Below the pieces are notes generated by a model, which was not told where the DNA came from, did no database searches, and saw only the letters and a program-made list of their open reading frames with translations. 64,000 nt of DNA from Haloechinothrix halophila YIM 93223 (lineage in GTDB: Bacteria; Actinomycetota; Actinomycetes; Mycobacteriales; Pseudonocardiaceae): the NCBI RefSeq assembly GCF_000504245.1, contig NZ_KI632509.1, forward strand, positions 3,747,502 through 3,811,501, read 5' to 3'. Position numbers and translations under genes: made by a program. Below, piece by piece: positions 44,859-53,133 of this stretch (position 1 is its first letter; every line of letters starts with the position of its first letter).

Positions 44859-45344
44859 GTGGATCTCTTGCCGTTCGACGAATACGTCGCCCAGTTGCCT
44901 CGCAAGCGCATGGCCGCCGGCGTGCTACTGCGCTCGGTCGACGGCAGGATTCTGCTGGTCGAGCCGTCCTACAAACCGACATGGGACATACCGGGCGGAA
45001 GCGTGGACGCCGACGAAGCACCCTGGACCACCGCACGCAGAGAACTCCAGGAGGAATTGGGGCTCGACCGCCCCATACACACCGTGCTGGTGATCGATCA
45101 CGAACACGCCGCGAACGGCTACCCCGAGGCCATGGTGTGGATCTTCGACGGCGGCACAGTCGACGACATCGAACACCTCCACCCCACCGATGACGAGATC
45201 ATCTCGGTTGGCCTCTACCACCTCGACGAGGTCAGCGGAAAGCTCAAACCCGCCCTGGCCAGGCGGCTCTCCGTGGCCGCGGACGTCGCCACCCGTGGCG
45301 GCCCGCTGGCGTTGTGCGATGACGGCGTGCGCAGGACGTCGTAA
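44859..45344 (+). CDS. NUDIX hydrolase
   Basis: A 161-aa protein with a full Nudix box at residues 46-68 (GGSVDADEAPWTTARREL, then QEELG), the GX5EX7REUXEEXGU pattern for Mg-dependent hydrolysis of nucleoside diphosphate derivatives. Start at a GTG. The XRE-TPR regulator follows 33 bases downstream on the same strand, so they may be co-expressed. Substrate unknown. Confidence 0.88.
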   Translation: MDLLPFDEYVAQLPRKRMAAGVLLRSVDGRILLVEPSYKPTWDIPGGSVDADEAPWTTARRELQEELGLDRPIHTVLVIDHEHAANGYPEAMVWIFDGGTVDDIEHLHPTDDEIISVGLYHLDEVSGKLKPALARRLSVAADVATRGGPLALCDDGVRRTS

Positions 45345-45377
45345 CGTGGTCACCGTTCGTAAAGATCAGGAGGACCC

Positions 45378-46583
45378 GTGTCGCCGCTCTCCGAAAATCT
45401 AGCCCGTTTCCGCAAAGCGCGTGATCTCTCCCAGGAGCGTCTCGCTGAACGGGCCGCTGTCGGCGTAGACACCATCGCCCGGATCGAACAGGGCACGAGA
45501 ACCACCACAAGGCCACACACGCTCAATCGACTGGCCGCCGCGCTGGGCGTCAGCCACGATCAGCTGCTCGGCACCACCCCCACCACATACGCCACCGTCG
45601 ACGTCGCGCCGCTGCGCCGCGCGATTACGTCCGGGCAGAACATCCCTGGTCTCACCGACTTCGCTGAGAACGACGAGACCATGACCGTGGACGACCTCGT
45701 CCGCAGCGCGCACCAAGCGTGGCGCGCCTACGTCGACGGCCGACACGGCGAGCTCCTGCACTCACTTCCCGCCGTCCTAGCCGACACGCGCCGGGTCATC
45801 CACAACTCGCTCGACGACGAACGCGGCGCCGCGTACCGCGTGCTCTCCACCGCCTACCGACTCTGCGCCGGCATCGCAGGACGCCTCGATCTCGACGACC
45901 TCGCCTGGACCGCAGCGGAACGAGCGCTCACCGCCGCCCGCCAGTGCGACAACCCCGACGTCGAGGCCGCCATCTCGTTGCGCTACCTCGCCTGGACGCT
46001 CGTGCGGCAGGGACGAGCCGGGGACGCCGAGCACGTGGCCGTGCAGGCGGCCGAGAAGATCCAGCCGGACATGTTCGACCGCGACCCGATACGGGGCGGC
46101 GTGTTCGGCAATCTGTTGTTCAACGCGGCCAGCGCCGCGCTCGCGGGCAACAACCCGCAGCGGGCGGAGGACCTTCTCGCCGAAGCCAGCGCCGCCGCAG
46201 CCCGAACGCGCGGCGACTCCGCCAGCGAAGCAGCCATCTTCGGACCCCGCGTCGCCGCCCTCCAAGTCATCGACAGCATCGCCCGCGCCGACGACCCCGA
46301 CAAGGCGCTCAAGCGCGCCAGAACCATCCCGCACGCACACGGGAAGGTACCCGCGTTCTGGGAAGCAGGGCACCGACTTCGGCTCGCAGCCGCAGCGCTG
46401 GCGTGCCGCCACGAAACAGCAGCACTCACACACCTCGCCGACGCTCGCGACCTCGCACCCGACTGGGTCCGCTGCCAGCCCCTCGGCAAGAACGTCATGG
46501 CCCAACTCGTTGACCGCGCCACCCGACGCCGAGGGACAACCTTCGCCGAACTGGCTCAGCACCACGGCGTGGTACCACGCTGA
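45378..46583 (+). CDS. XRE-family HTH regulator with TPR-like C-terminus
   Basis: A 401-aa protein. Residues 5-60 are an XRE-type HTH (NLARFRKARDLSQERLAERA, then GVDTIARIEQGTR); the rest is helical with TPR-like repeats. Such proteins are frequent in actinomycetes and often bind peptide or small signals. A strong AGGAGG precedes the GTG at 45378. A perfect hairpin lies 50 bases after its stop. Confidence 0.85.
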   Translation: MSPLSENLARFRKARDLSQERLAERAAVGVDTIARIEQGTRTTTRPHTLNRLAAALGVSHDQLLGTTPTTYATVDVAPLRRAITSGQNIPGLTDFAENDETMTVDDLVRSAHQAWRAYVDGRHGELLHSLPAVLADTRRVIHNSLDDERGAAYRVLSTAYRLCAGIAGRLDLDDLAWTAAERALTAARQCDNPDVEAAISLRYLAWTLVRQGRAGDAEHVAVQAAEKIQPDMFDRDPIRGGVFGNLLFNAASAALAGNNPQRAEDLLAEASAAAARTRGDSASEAAIFGPRVAALQVIDSIARADDPDKALKRARTIPHAHGKVPAFWEAGHRLRLAAAALACRHETAALTHLADARDLAPDWVRCQPLGKNVMAQLVDRATRRRGTTFAELAQHHGVVPR

Positions 46584-46630
46584 ACGACCGCACAGGTCGA
46601 CGGCCGAGACCGCTCTCGGTTCCACCCGCC

Positions 46631-46662
46631 GGTTGCCTATCGACTCCGCGATAGGCAACCGA
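46631..46662. terminator. 13-bp inverted repeat after the XRE regulator
   Basis: CGGTTGCCTATCG at 46631-46643 pairs fully with CGATAGGCAACCG at 46650-46662 around a 6-base loop. It could be a terminator for the NUDIX-XRE operon. Alternatively, being perfectly symmetric and just upstream of the next gene, it could be an operator for the XRE protein. No T-run follows. Confidence 0.55.
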
Positions 46663-46698
46663 TAGTTCGGGGTTAGCCGGCGGGCTCATCGTTGCGGC

Positions 46699-47250
46699 AT
46701 GACCGCGACCGTCCACCACCTACCACGGGCCAGCCTCCCGGCGCTCCATCGAGCGCGCCGTCCCGCGGCCCTGGGTGCGCTCGACGCGGCGCGTGCGCCG
46801 TATCTCGCGCTCGGCTGGCCTGTCACCATCGACCGGATCACCCGCAGACTGCTGGTGATCACCGGGACCGCGGTCGAGGCCATCAGCATGCCCGCTCTCT
46901 TCGCCGAGGCGGTGCTGACCGACCTGAGGATCGCGCTGCAGGACGGCCCCGTGCTCGCGGACCTCGCCGACGACCGCTGGGCGTTCCTCACCCGCTGCGC
47001 CGACGAGCCGGTGAACCTCCCGGCCGACATCACCGGCTTCGGCGTGCGGCTGATCGCCGGAGGACAACCGCTGTACCTGCCCGCCGGTTCCGGCGACGAG
47101 CACGAGATCTGGATCCGGCCGCCGGAACGCGGCAGGGAACCGTGGCCGCGTACCGCGGCCATCGGTGCGGCCCGGCGGCTGGCGTACCGGCTCAGCCGGG
47201 ACCACCACGACGAGCGGCGGGCCGTCCCGGATCTCGGGAGAAGAGCGTGA
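46699..47250 (+). CDS. Hypothetical protein (183 aa)
   Basis: It begins MTATVHHLPRASLPALHRAR, has an ALGWPV segment similar to that in actinomycete primase/polymerase-like proteins, and no catalytic motif I can confirm. Proteins of this size often follow XRE-TPR regulators in Pseudonocardiales (general impression, not checked). It ends 28 bases from the convergent MFS gene. Confidence 0.6.
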   Translation: MTATVHHLPRASLPALHRARRPAALGALDAARAPYLALGWPVTIDRITRRLLVITGTAVEAISMPALFAEAVLTDLRIALQDGPVLADLADDRWAFLTRCADEPVNLPADITGFGVRLIAGGQPLYLPAGSGDEHEIWIRPPERGREPWPRTAAIGAARRLAYRLSRDHHDERRAVPDLGRRA

Positions 47251-47278
47251 TCGCTGCCGTGCGGGCCGCTGTCACACG

Positions 47279-48559
47279 CTATGCGTGCTGCGGGTGGGGC
47301 ACGGGCCGCACGGCAGGCGGCGGCTGCGTGACCGCGCCACCCTGCGTGACCGCACCACCGATACGGACGGCGTCGGCGGGCAGCCTCCGCTCAAGGCGCA
47401 GCATGCCCAGCGCGGAGCCACCGACCCCGGCGGCCAGCAGCAGCCACATCCCGGTCGCGGACAGCGTGAGCAGCGCGGTCAGCACCGCGGGCGCCAACGC
47501 GGTCGGCACCGCCCAGGACAGCTGGTACACCGCGAGGTGTCTGCCTCGGGTGGCTTCCGGCGCCGCACTGGCCACCAGCGCGGACGCGGTCGCTCCGTGC
47601 ATCAGCTCCCCCACGGTGAACAACGCGGTCGCGGCGAACACGGCGATCAGCAACCCCGTCCCACTCGACAGCTGGCCGAGCACCGCGAAGCTGACGAACG
47701 CGAGGCAGAACACCGCGCCACCGGACGCCACCACTCGGGTGCGTCGGTAGCGGGTCAGGCGGCGCGTCAGTGGAATCTGCAGCGCGGCGATCCCCACCGT
47801 GTTCACCGCGTAGAGCACGCCAGGCAGCGAGTTCGACGCCCCGAGCTCCTGCGTGACGTACACCGGCAGGCTGACGGCGAGCACCATGTAGCCGAACGCG
47901 GTCGGGATGTTGAGCAACGTCAGACCGAGGAACGGCCGGTTGCGCGCGACCAGCCGGTACCCGCGCCGCACCGGCGCGGCAGCGGCCGTTCCTGAGCTGC
48001 GCGGCACCGGGATACCGCGAATCAGGCTGGCGGCGACGACGAACAGCGCCCCGGTGCCAAGCACGATGACGTGGAACGCGGCGTCGTTACTCACCGCGAG
48101 GGCAGCACCGGCGAGGAGGGCGCCAACGCCGAGCCCCGCGTTCCGGATGCAGCGCTGGGCGGCGAGCAGCCCGTCCCGCTCGGCACCGGTAACGATCTCG
48201 GCGATGAACGACTGGATCGACGGCGGAAAGGAATAGTCACCGAAAGCGACCACACCCACGGCGAGTGCCATCGTCCACGCCGAGTCGACGAACGGGTAGC
48301 AGGCGAAGCCACTCGCCCGCAGAAGATATCCGCCGACCACGACGGCGCGCGCGCCGTACCGGTCGACGAGCACCCCGGCGAGCGGGTTGCTGAGCAACCC
48401 GACGACGGCAGCGGCGGTCATGATCGCACCGACCTGCGGCAGCGGCAGCCCGATCATGAAGTGGAAGTACAGCAGCGACAAGGGCAGATACATACCGGAA
48501 CCGGTGGCGTCGACCACCATGCAGGCCAGGTACCTGCCCTTGACCGATGAGTTCAGCAC
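47279..48559 (-). CDS. MFS exporter, last gene of the NRPS operon
   Basis: A 426-aa 12-helix MFS protein; the loop 2-3 motif is VDRYGARAVVVGG. The Pro/Val-rich C-terminus (GGAVTQGGAVTQPPP) is cytoplasmic. Its start overlaps the end of the ATP-grasp gene by 7 bases, so it is part of the same transcript. Probable exporter or self-resistance pump for the NRPS product (inference). Confidence 0.85.
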   Translation of the reverse strand: MLNSSVKGRYLACMVVDATGSGMYLPLSLLYFHFMIGLPLPQVGAIMTAAAVVGLLSNPLAGVLVDRYGARAVVVGGYLLRASGFACYPFVDSAWTMALAVGVVAFGDYSFPPSIQSFIAEIVTGAERDGLLAAQRCIRNAGLGVGALLAGAALAVSNDAAFHVIVLGTGALFVVAASLIRGIPVPRSSGTAAAAPVRRGYRLVARNRPFLGLTLLNIPTAFGYMVLAVSLPVYVTQELGASNSLPGVLYAVNTVGIAALQIPLTRRLTRYRRTRVVASGGAVFCLAFVSFAVLGQLSSGTGLLIAVFAATALFTVGELMHGATASALVASAAPEATRGRHLAVYQLSWAVPTALAPAVLTALLTLSATGMWLLLAAGVGGSALGMLRLERRLPADAVRIGGAVTQGGAVTQPPPAVRPVPHPQHA

Positions 48560-49827
48560 GACGCGGCCTCCAGGGTGTCCGTCTCAGCGACGATGTCGGT
48601 CTCGTCGACAATGTCGGTCTCGGCGACGATGCGCGCGCCGAGGTCGCGCAGCCTGCGCTCGCATTCGGCGCGGGTGGGTGCGGTGGCGACCGCGGCGGTG
48701 AGGAAGTCCGAGGACCCGGCGGCTGGCGGGATCAGTTGCCCCGGCTCGGCGTACACCCAGAACCGCTGGACCCAGTCTTCGGCAGGCCGCGCGGGAAGCG
48801 AGCGAACCAGCCCCGGCCGTTTCATCGTCAGCACCTGGCCGCCCATCGCGCGCGGTCGCGGCAACTCCCCCGCCAGCATGGCCTGCTCCAGCGCGGGCAG
48901 CGGCAGGCCGAGCTGGGCACGGGTGGCGTACTCCGCCGGGTCGGCATCGAACAGGCTCCGCAGCACGTCACGCACCTTCGCCCCCGCGGGACGGCAGGCG
49001 ATCTCGCAGAGCACCAGACGGTCGTCCGGGGTGTGAAACACCTCGGCGTGGAAGGCATAGTCGCGCAACCGCGACGTGCCGTCACCGGTCAGCGCGGCCA
49101 ACGTCCTGTCGGTGAACTCCAGCAACCGGCCGGTCAGCGGGTCGTCGGCGTCCAGCGTCACGTCGACCCTCGCGCCGGTATCCGAGCCGAACGAGGCCAA
49201 GTCGTACTGGTACTGCGACGGCCAGGCCAGCGCGGTCTTGCCCGCGGCGACGACGCCGTCGACATGGCACATCCGGCCGGGTACGAACGCTTCCAGCAGC
49301 ACGTCCCCGAACTCGATCCCGGCGAGCTCGGCACGATCGCGGACGATGCGCAGGCCGATCGAACTGAAACCCGCCCGGTCCTTGACCACCACCGGGAAGC
49401 CGTGCGCGGTGGCGAACCGCACCGCCTCGGCGCTGCTGCGCGGCACGCTATGCGGCGCCACCTCGATCCCGGCCCGCATCGCGCGCGCCTTCATGATCAG
49501 CTTGTCCCGGAACGGGACGACATCGGCAGGGTAGGCCCCCGCTAGCCCGAACTCCTCGCGCAGCGCCGCAGCACGGCCGACATCGGCCTCGTGATGGGCG
49601 ATCACGTGGGTGATGGACCGTGCGGCGATCTCCTCGCGCGCACGCCGCAGCACCCGGGGGTGGTCGAAATCGGTGAACGTCTCCAGCACCGGATAGCCCC
49701 GCGCGGGCGCGACGCCGTCCATAGCCGCGGCGGCGGCCAGGACCACGACCTCGCCGTCGTACTCGGCCAGCCACCGTGGGTACGGGAACGCGGCCAGCGG
49801 CAGCCGCTGCAGCACCAGCACGCTCAT
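48553..49827 (-). CDS. ATP-grasp ligase 1
   Basis: A 424-aa ATP-grasp protein of the L-amino-acid ligase/BacD-like type. The central domain has FPVVVKDRAGFSSIGLRIV (ATP-binding Lys), then LLEAFVPGRMCHVDGV, and LCEIACRPAGAKV supplies the metal-binding Glu. It would form an amide bond with acyl-phosphate chemistry. The C-terminus carries an 18-bp tandem repeat (ETDIVDETDIVAETD). The start overlaps the second ATP-grasp stop (ATGA). Confidence 0.85.
   Translation of the reverse strand: MSVLVLQRLPLAAFPYPRWLAEYDGEVVVLAAAAAMDGVAPARGYPVLETFTDFDHPRVLRRAREEIAARSITHVIAHHEADVGRAAALREEFGLAGAYPADVVPFRDKLIMKARAMRAGIEVAPHSVPRSSAEAVRFATAHGFPVVVKDRAGFSSIGLRIVRDRAELAGIEFGDVLLEAFVPGRMCHVDGVVAAGKTALAWPSQYQYDLASFGSDTGARVDVTLDADDPLTGRLLEFTDRTLAALTGDGTSRLRDYAFHAEVFHTPDDRLVLCEIACRPAGAKVRDVLRSLFDADPAEYATRAQLGLPLPALEQAMLAGELPRPRAMGGQVLTMKRPGLVRSLPARPAEDWVQRFWVYAEPGQLIPPAAGSSDFLTAAVATAPTRAECERRLRDLGARIVAETDIVDETDIVAETDTLEAASC
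48581..48633. repeat. 18-bp tandem repeat at the 3' end of ATP-grasp 1
   Basis: Three consecutive near-copies of GTCTCGGCGACGATGTCG (plus strand), in frame, give the repeated ETDIV residues at the protein C-terminus. This looks like replication slippage; the copy number may vary between strains. Confidence 0.75.
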
Positions 49828-51122
49828 GACAGCGCCGCCGTCCGCTGGGGCAGCTCGGCGACCCTGGCGAAACTGGTCTCGCCGTCGCCGGTGTCCACCG
49901 CGATCCGGATATGGTCGCCGATCAGCCGCGCGCCGCGCGCCACCGCCGCCGTGGTGTCCGCGCCGGTCACCGCAACCAGCCCGAGCCGGTCCCAGTTGTC
50001 CCGCAGCGTCCGGACCTCGTCACCCGGCTTCGCGGTGAGCCGCACGTCGAGGACGTCGTCCGCCCGCGTGGCCTCCTCCGTTCCCGCGACCGAGGTCACC
50101 GTGCCGGGGTCGCCGACGATGAACCGGGTGCTCGCACCCGCGTGCGGAACCGGGCGATCGGGCAGCTCCGGCACAAGGCCGAACGGCCAGCCGACGGCCA
50201 GCGTCACCATATCGATCCCGAACGCGCCGTAGATCAGCTCGGAAATGGCGTCGCCGCCAAGCCGGTTGTGGCTCTCGATCACCTGCGGACCGAACGCGCT
50301 GAGCCGCACCTCGGTGTGCGCGACACCGTCACGCAGACCCATCAGCGTCAAAAACCGGCTGACGCCCGCGCGGATCCGTTCCTCGGTGTCGGTGTCGAGC
50401 CGGGCGGGCAAGGCGTGGCCCAGCTCCGCGAAGTGCGTGTCATCGGTGAACTTCTCGGTGATCGCGATGACGACGTGCCGCCCGCCGAAGCTGGCGGTCT
50501 CCACGCTGAACTCCGGTCCGGAAACGTAGCCCTCCATCATGAAGTCCCGCAGCACGAACAGCGTGGAGATCCGATCGGTCCGCGTCCCGCGCAGCCGCCG
50601 CACCGTCGCCCACACTCGGTCGGCGTCCTCGGGGCCGTCGACCCGGTGCACGCCGATGCTCGCGGTCGCGTCCACCGGCTTGACGATGAACGGATAGCCG
50701 TGGGCGGCGGCGAAGTCGGCGAGGTCTCGTGCGGTCTCCAGCGGCGCGGCTGGCACGGCGTCGGGGTCGACCCCGGCCAGGTAACGGCGCATGGCGTACT
50801 TGTCGCGGAACCGCTCGGTCACCACCTGGCCGGTGCCGCCGAGGCCGAACAGGTCGTTGACCCGGCCCGCGCCGTCCAGCCCAGGCTCAGTCAGCGACAT
50901 CGCGACGGAGAACCCCTGTGACGCGGCCAGCTCACGGGCGGCCGGCTCCAGCTGAGCCCAGTCGGTGTAGTCGAGCACCCGGACGACGTCGGCGTGCTCG
51001 TACTGCGCCGCTGTCAGCGTGCTCGGGTGCTGGACCAGCAGGACGCGCAGGCCAAGCCGCTTGGCCTTCACCACGGTCTCGTCGTTGCCACCGATCAACA
51101 GCAGCGTGCCCGCATTACTCAT
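49824..51122 (-). CDS. ATP-grasp ligase 2
   Basis: A 432-aa ATP-grasp carboxylate-amine ligase. It has GYPFIVKPVDATASIGVHRVDG, YVSGPEFSVETASFGG, and HTEVRLS followed by IESHNRLGGD for ATP and metal binding. The ATG at 51122 overlaps the cysteine-synthase-like stop by ATGA. With ligase 1 it would allow two successive peptide bonds without NRPS modules, as in dapdiamide-type pathways (comparison only). The amino acid used may be the product of the CysE/CysK-like pair. Confidence 0.87.
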   Translation of the reverse strand: MSNAGTLLLIGGNDETVVKAKRLGLRVLLVQHPSTLTAAQYEHADVVRVLDYTDWAQLEPAARELAASQGFSVAMSLTEPGLDGAGRVNDLFGLGGTGQVVTERFRDKYAMRRYLAGVDPDAVPAAPLETARDLADFAAAHGYPFIVKPVDATASIGVHRVDGPEDADRVWATVRRLRGTRTDRISTLFVLRDFMMEGYVSGPEFSVETASFGGRHVVIAITEKFTDDTHFAELGHALPARLDTDTEERIRAGVSRFLTLMGLRDGVAHTEVRLSAFGPQVIESHNRLGGDAISELIYGAFGIDMVTLAVGWPFGLVPELPDRPVPHAGASTRFIVGDPGTVTSVAGTEEATRADDVLDVRLTAKPGDEVRTLRDNWDRLGLVAVTGADTTAAVARGARLIGDHIRIAVDTGDGETSFARVAELPQRTAALS

Positions 51123-52129
51123 GCCTGAGTCCCCTCTTCGTCGGTTGTCCGCTCGGTCGTGGCGGCGTACACGCTCAGGTACCGTTCGCCGGTGTCCGGC
51201 AGCACGACGACGATCGTGGTTCCGGCGCTCTCGGGACGGCGGGCGATCCGCATCGCCCCGTGCACCGCGGCGCCGGACGAGATCCCGGCGAGCACACCCA
51301 CCCGGCGGGCCAGCCACCGTGCGGTGTCCATGGCTTCGTCGTCGGTCACCGTGAGCACGTCGTCGATCAGGTCGAGATCGGTGGTCTCGGCGACGAAGCC
51401 ACCGTTCATGCCGGGGATGGCGTGCGTGCCGGCGTAGCCGTGGGTCAGCAGCGGAGACGCGGCTGGCTCGACCGCGACCGCACGCACCCTCGGCTTGCGC
51501 TCCTTCAGGTACCCGGCGGTGCCGCACAGCGTTCCCCCGGTCCCGATCCCGCACACCAGGGTGTCCACCGTGCCTTCGGTGTCGGCGAAGATCTCCGGAC
51601 CGGTGCTCTCCCGATGCGCGCGCACGTTGTCGGCGTTGGCGTGCTGGCGCGGGAACCACGATCCCGGCGTCCGCCGGTGCAGCTCCGCCGCGGCATCGAT
51701 CGCGCCCTGGTAGCGCAGTTCGCGCGGGGTCAGCACCACCTCAGCGCCCAGCGCCTCAAGCAGGGCGACGCGTTCGGCGGTGGCGCTGTCCGGCAGCACG
51801 ATGACGCACCGGTACCCGCGCGCCGCGGCAAGACCCGCGAGGGCGATCCCGGTGTTGCCAGACGTCGCTTCGATCACCGTGCCGCCCTCGGCCAGTTCGC
51901 CGGAGGCTTCCGCGGCCCGCAGCATCCACCGCGCGGGCCGGTCCTTGACGCTGGCGAGCGGGTTCGCTGACTCGAGCTTGGCGAGCACCCGCACGCCGGG
52001 CGCGGCGTCATCCGGCAGCGGCAGCCGCAGCAGCGGTGTATTGCCGATCAGGTCCTCGATGCTGTCGGCGACGCGCGGCGTCAGCCCGGACAGTGGTGAC
52101 ACTATGTGTGATGCGGTCGGGGTGGACAT
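51119..52129 (-). CDS. cysK: Cysteine-synthase-like PLP enzyme
   Basis: A 336-aa fold type II PLP enzyme. The Lys is in NPLASVKDRPA, the PLP ring contact in EATSGNTGIALA, and phosphate binding in GIGTGGTLCGTAGYLKE. It performs beta-replacement on O-acetyl- (or O-phospho-) serine. Its position in an NRPS/ATP-grasp operon next to a serine acetyltransferase suggests a dedicated beta-substituted alanine rather than only cysteine (inference). The nucleophile cannot be read from sequence. Confidence 0.85.
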   Translation of the reverse strand: MSTPTASHIVSPLSGLTPRVADSIEDLIGNTPLLRLPLPDDAAPGVRVLAKLESANPLASVKDRPARWMLRAAEASGELAEGGTVIEATSGNTGIALAGLAAARGYRCVIVLPDSATAERVALLEALGAEVVLTPRELRYQGAIDAAAELHRRTPGSWFPRQHANADNVRAHRESTGPEIFADTEGTVDTLVCGIGTGGTLCGTAGYLKERKPRVRAVAVEPAASPLLTHGYAGTHAIPGMNGGFVAETTDLDLIDDVLTVTDDEAMDTARWLARRVGVLAGISSGAAVHGAMRIARRPESAGTTIVVVLPDTGERYLSVYAATTERTTDEEGTQA

Positions 52130-52159
52130 TCGGCACTCCTCACCTGGGGGACGTCGGGA

Positions 52160-52801
52160 TCACCACGAGCCGGCGGACGCGGTGTGGCGCAGCAGATCGA
52201 GCGCAGTGGTTGCCCTGCCCTGCCGGACGGAACCGGCCGGTGCGTTGGCTCGGGCCCCGGCGGGCATGTCGTCGGTGACCAGCGCGTGCGCTCCGATGAC
52301 CGCACCGGCTCCGATCGACACCGGGCCGAGCACCGAGGCGTTCGCCCCGATCACCACGCCGGAGCCGACCATCGGATGGCGTCGCTCACCGTCGTCGCGG
52401 CGGTTGTCCCGCCACCAGCCGAGCGCGCCGAGCGTCACTTGGTGGTAGATCGTCACGTCGTCACCGACCACCGCCGTCTCGCCGATCACCACACCGGAGC
52501 CGTGATCGATGAACACCCGGCGGCCGAGCCGGGCGCCGGGGTGAATCTCCACGCCGGTGACGGCGCGGACCAGCACCATGGCCAGTCGTGCGGAGAGCCG
52601 AGCGCCACCGCGGTAGCGCCGGTGCGCGAACCGGTGCACCCACAAGGCGGGCAATGCGGGGTGCAGCAGTGCCTCGACCGGCCCGGCGATCGACGGGTCC
52701 CGTTCGACGACGGTGCGCAGGTCCTCGCGCAGCAGGGCGAACAAGCCAGGGTGACCGGGCCCCTGCCAGGCCTGGTCCGAGGGCGGCGTCGTCACCGTCA
52801 T
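52160..52801 (-). CDS. cysE: Serine O-acetyltransferase
   Basis: A 213-aa left-handed beta-helix acetyltransferase. The N-terminal helical part has ALLREDLRTVVERDPS; hexapeptide repeats follow from GVEIHPGARLGRRVFIDHGSG, with IYHQVTLGALG at the active site. It makes O-acetylserine from serine and acetyl-CoA for the next gene. Separated from the tautomerase by 7 bases and from the PLP enzyme by 30. Confidence 0.9.
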   Translation of the reverse strand: MTVTTPPSDQAWQGPGHPGLFALLREDLRTVVERDPSIAGPVEALLHPALPALWVHRFAHRRYRGGARLSARLAMVLVRAVTGVEIHPGARLGRRVFIDHGSGVVIGETAVVGDDVTIYHQVTLGALGWWRDNRRDDGERRHPMVGSGVVIGANASVLGPVSIGAGAVIGAHALVTDDMPAGARANAPAGSVRQGRATTALDLLRHTASAGSW

Positions 52802-52808
52802 GGCCGCC

Positions 52809-53033
52809 TCAGTAGTTCGGTTTCTTCGCCAGCGCGCGCCCGCCGTGCGCGATCTCGGGCAGGTACACCCGCTCGCGCCACACCTCCTGCGGCACCGGCT
52901 CGACCGCGACGGAGATCACCCCGTCGTCGCAGCCGAAGGCGCGTTGAATCGCCTCGGCCACCTCCTGGACCAGGCCATCCTTGTGCTGCTCGTCAAGCAG
53001 GCCAGCGAAATGTTTGATGGTGACGTGCGGCAT
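52809..53033 (-). CDS. 4-oxalocrotonate tautomerase-family protein
   Basis: A 74-aa tautomerase. After Met removal the N-terminal residue is Pro1 (PHVTIKHFAGLLDEQHKDGL), the catalytic base of the family, and a C-terminal YLPEIAHGG loop follows. Would move a double bond or keto/enol form of a small acid; the natural substrate here is not known. It lies between the NRPS and cysE and may act on a pathway intermediate. Confidence 0.85.
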   Translation of the reverse strand: MPHVTIKHFAGLLDEQHKDGLVQEVAEAIQRAFGCDDGVISVAVEPVPQEVWRERVYLPEIAHGGRALAKKPNY

Positions 53034-53055
53034 GACGGTGCCTTCCCTTCGTCGT

Positions 53056-53131
53056 GAATCGCGTCGCGTGGAGTGAATCGCGTCGCGTGGAGTGGATCGG
53101 GTTGCGTGGCGTGGATCGGGTCGCGGCCAGG
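53056..53131. repeat. 19-bp tandem repeat between the NRPS and tautomerase genes
   Basis: GAATCGCGTCGCGTGGAGT occurs twice exactly (53056-53074 and 53075-53093), then as GGATCGGGTTGCGTGGCGT and a partial fourth copy. It fills the roughly 100-base gap inside an otherwise tightly packed operon. It may be a slippage tract, an mRNA processing/structure element, or a repeated binding site. Confidence 0.8.
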
Positions 53132-53133
53132 GA

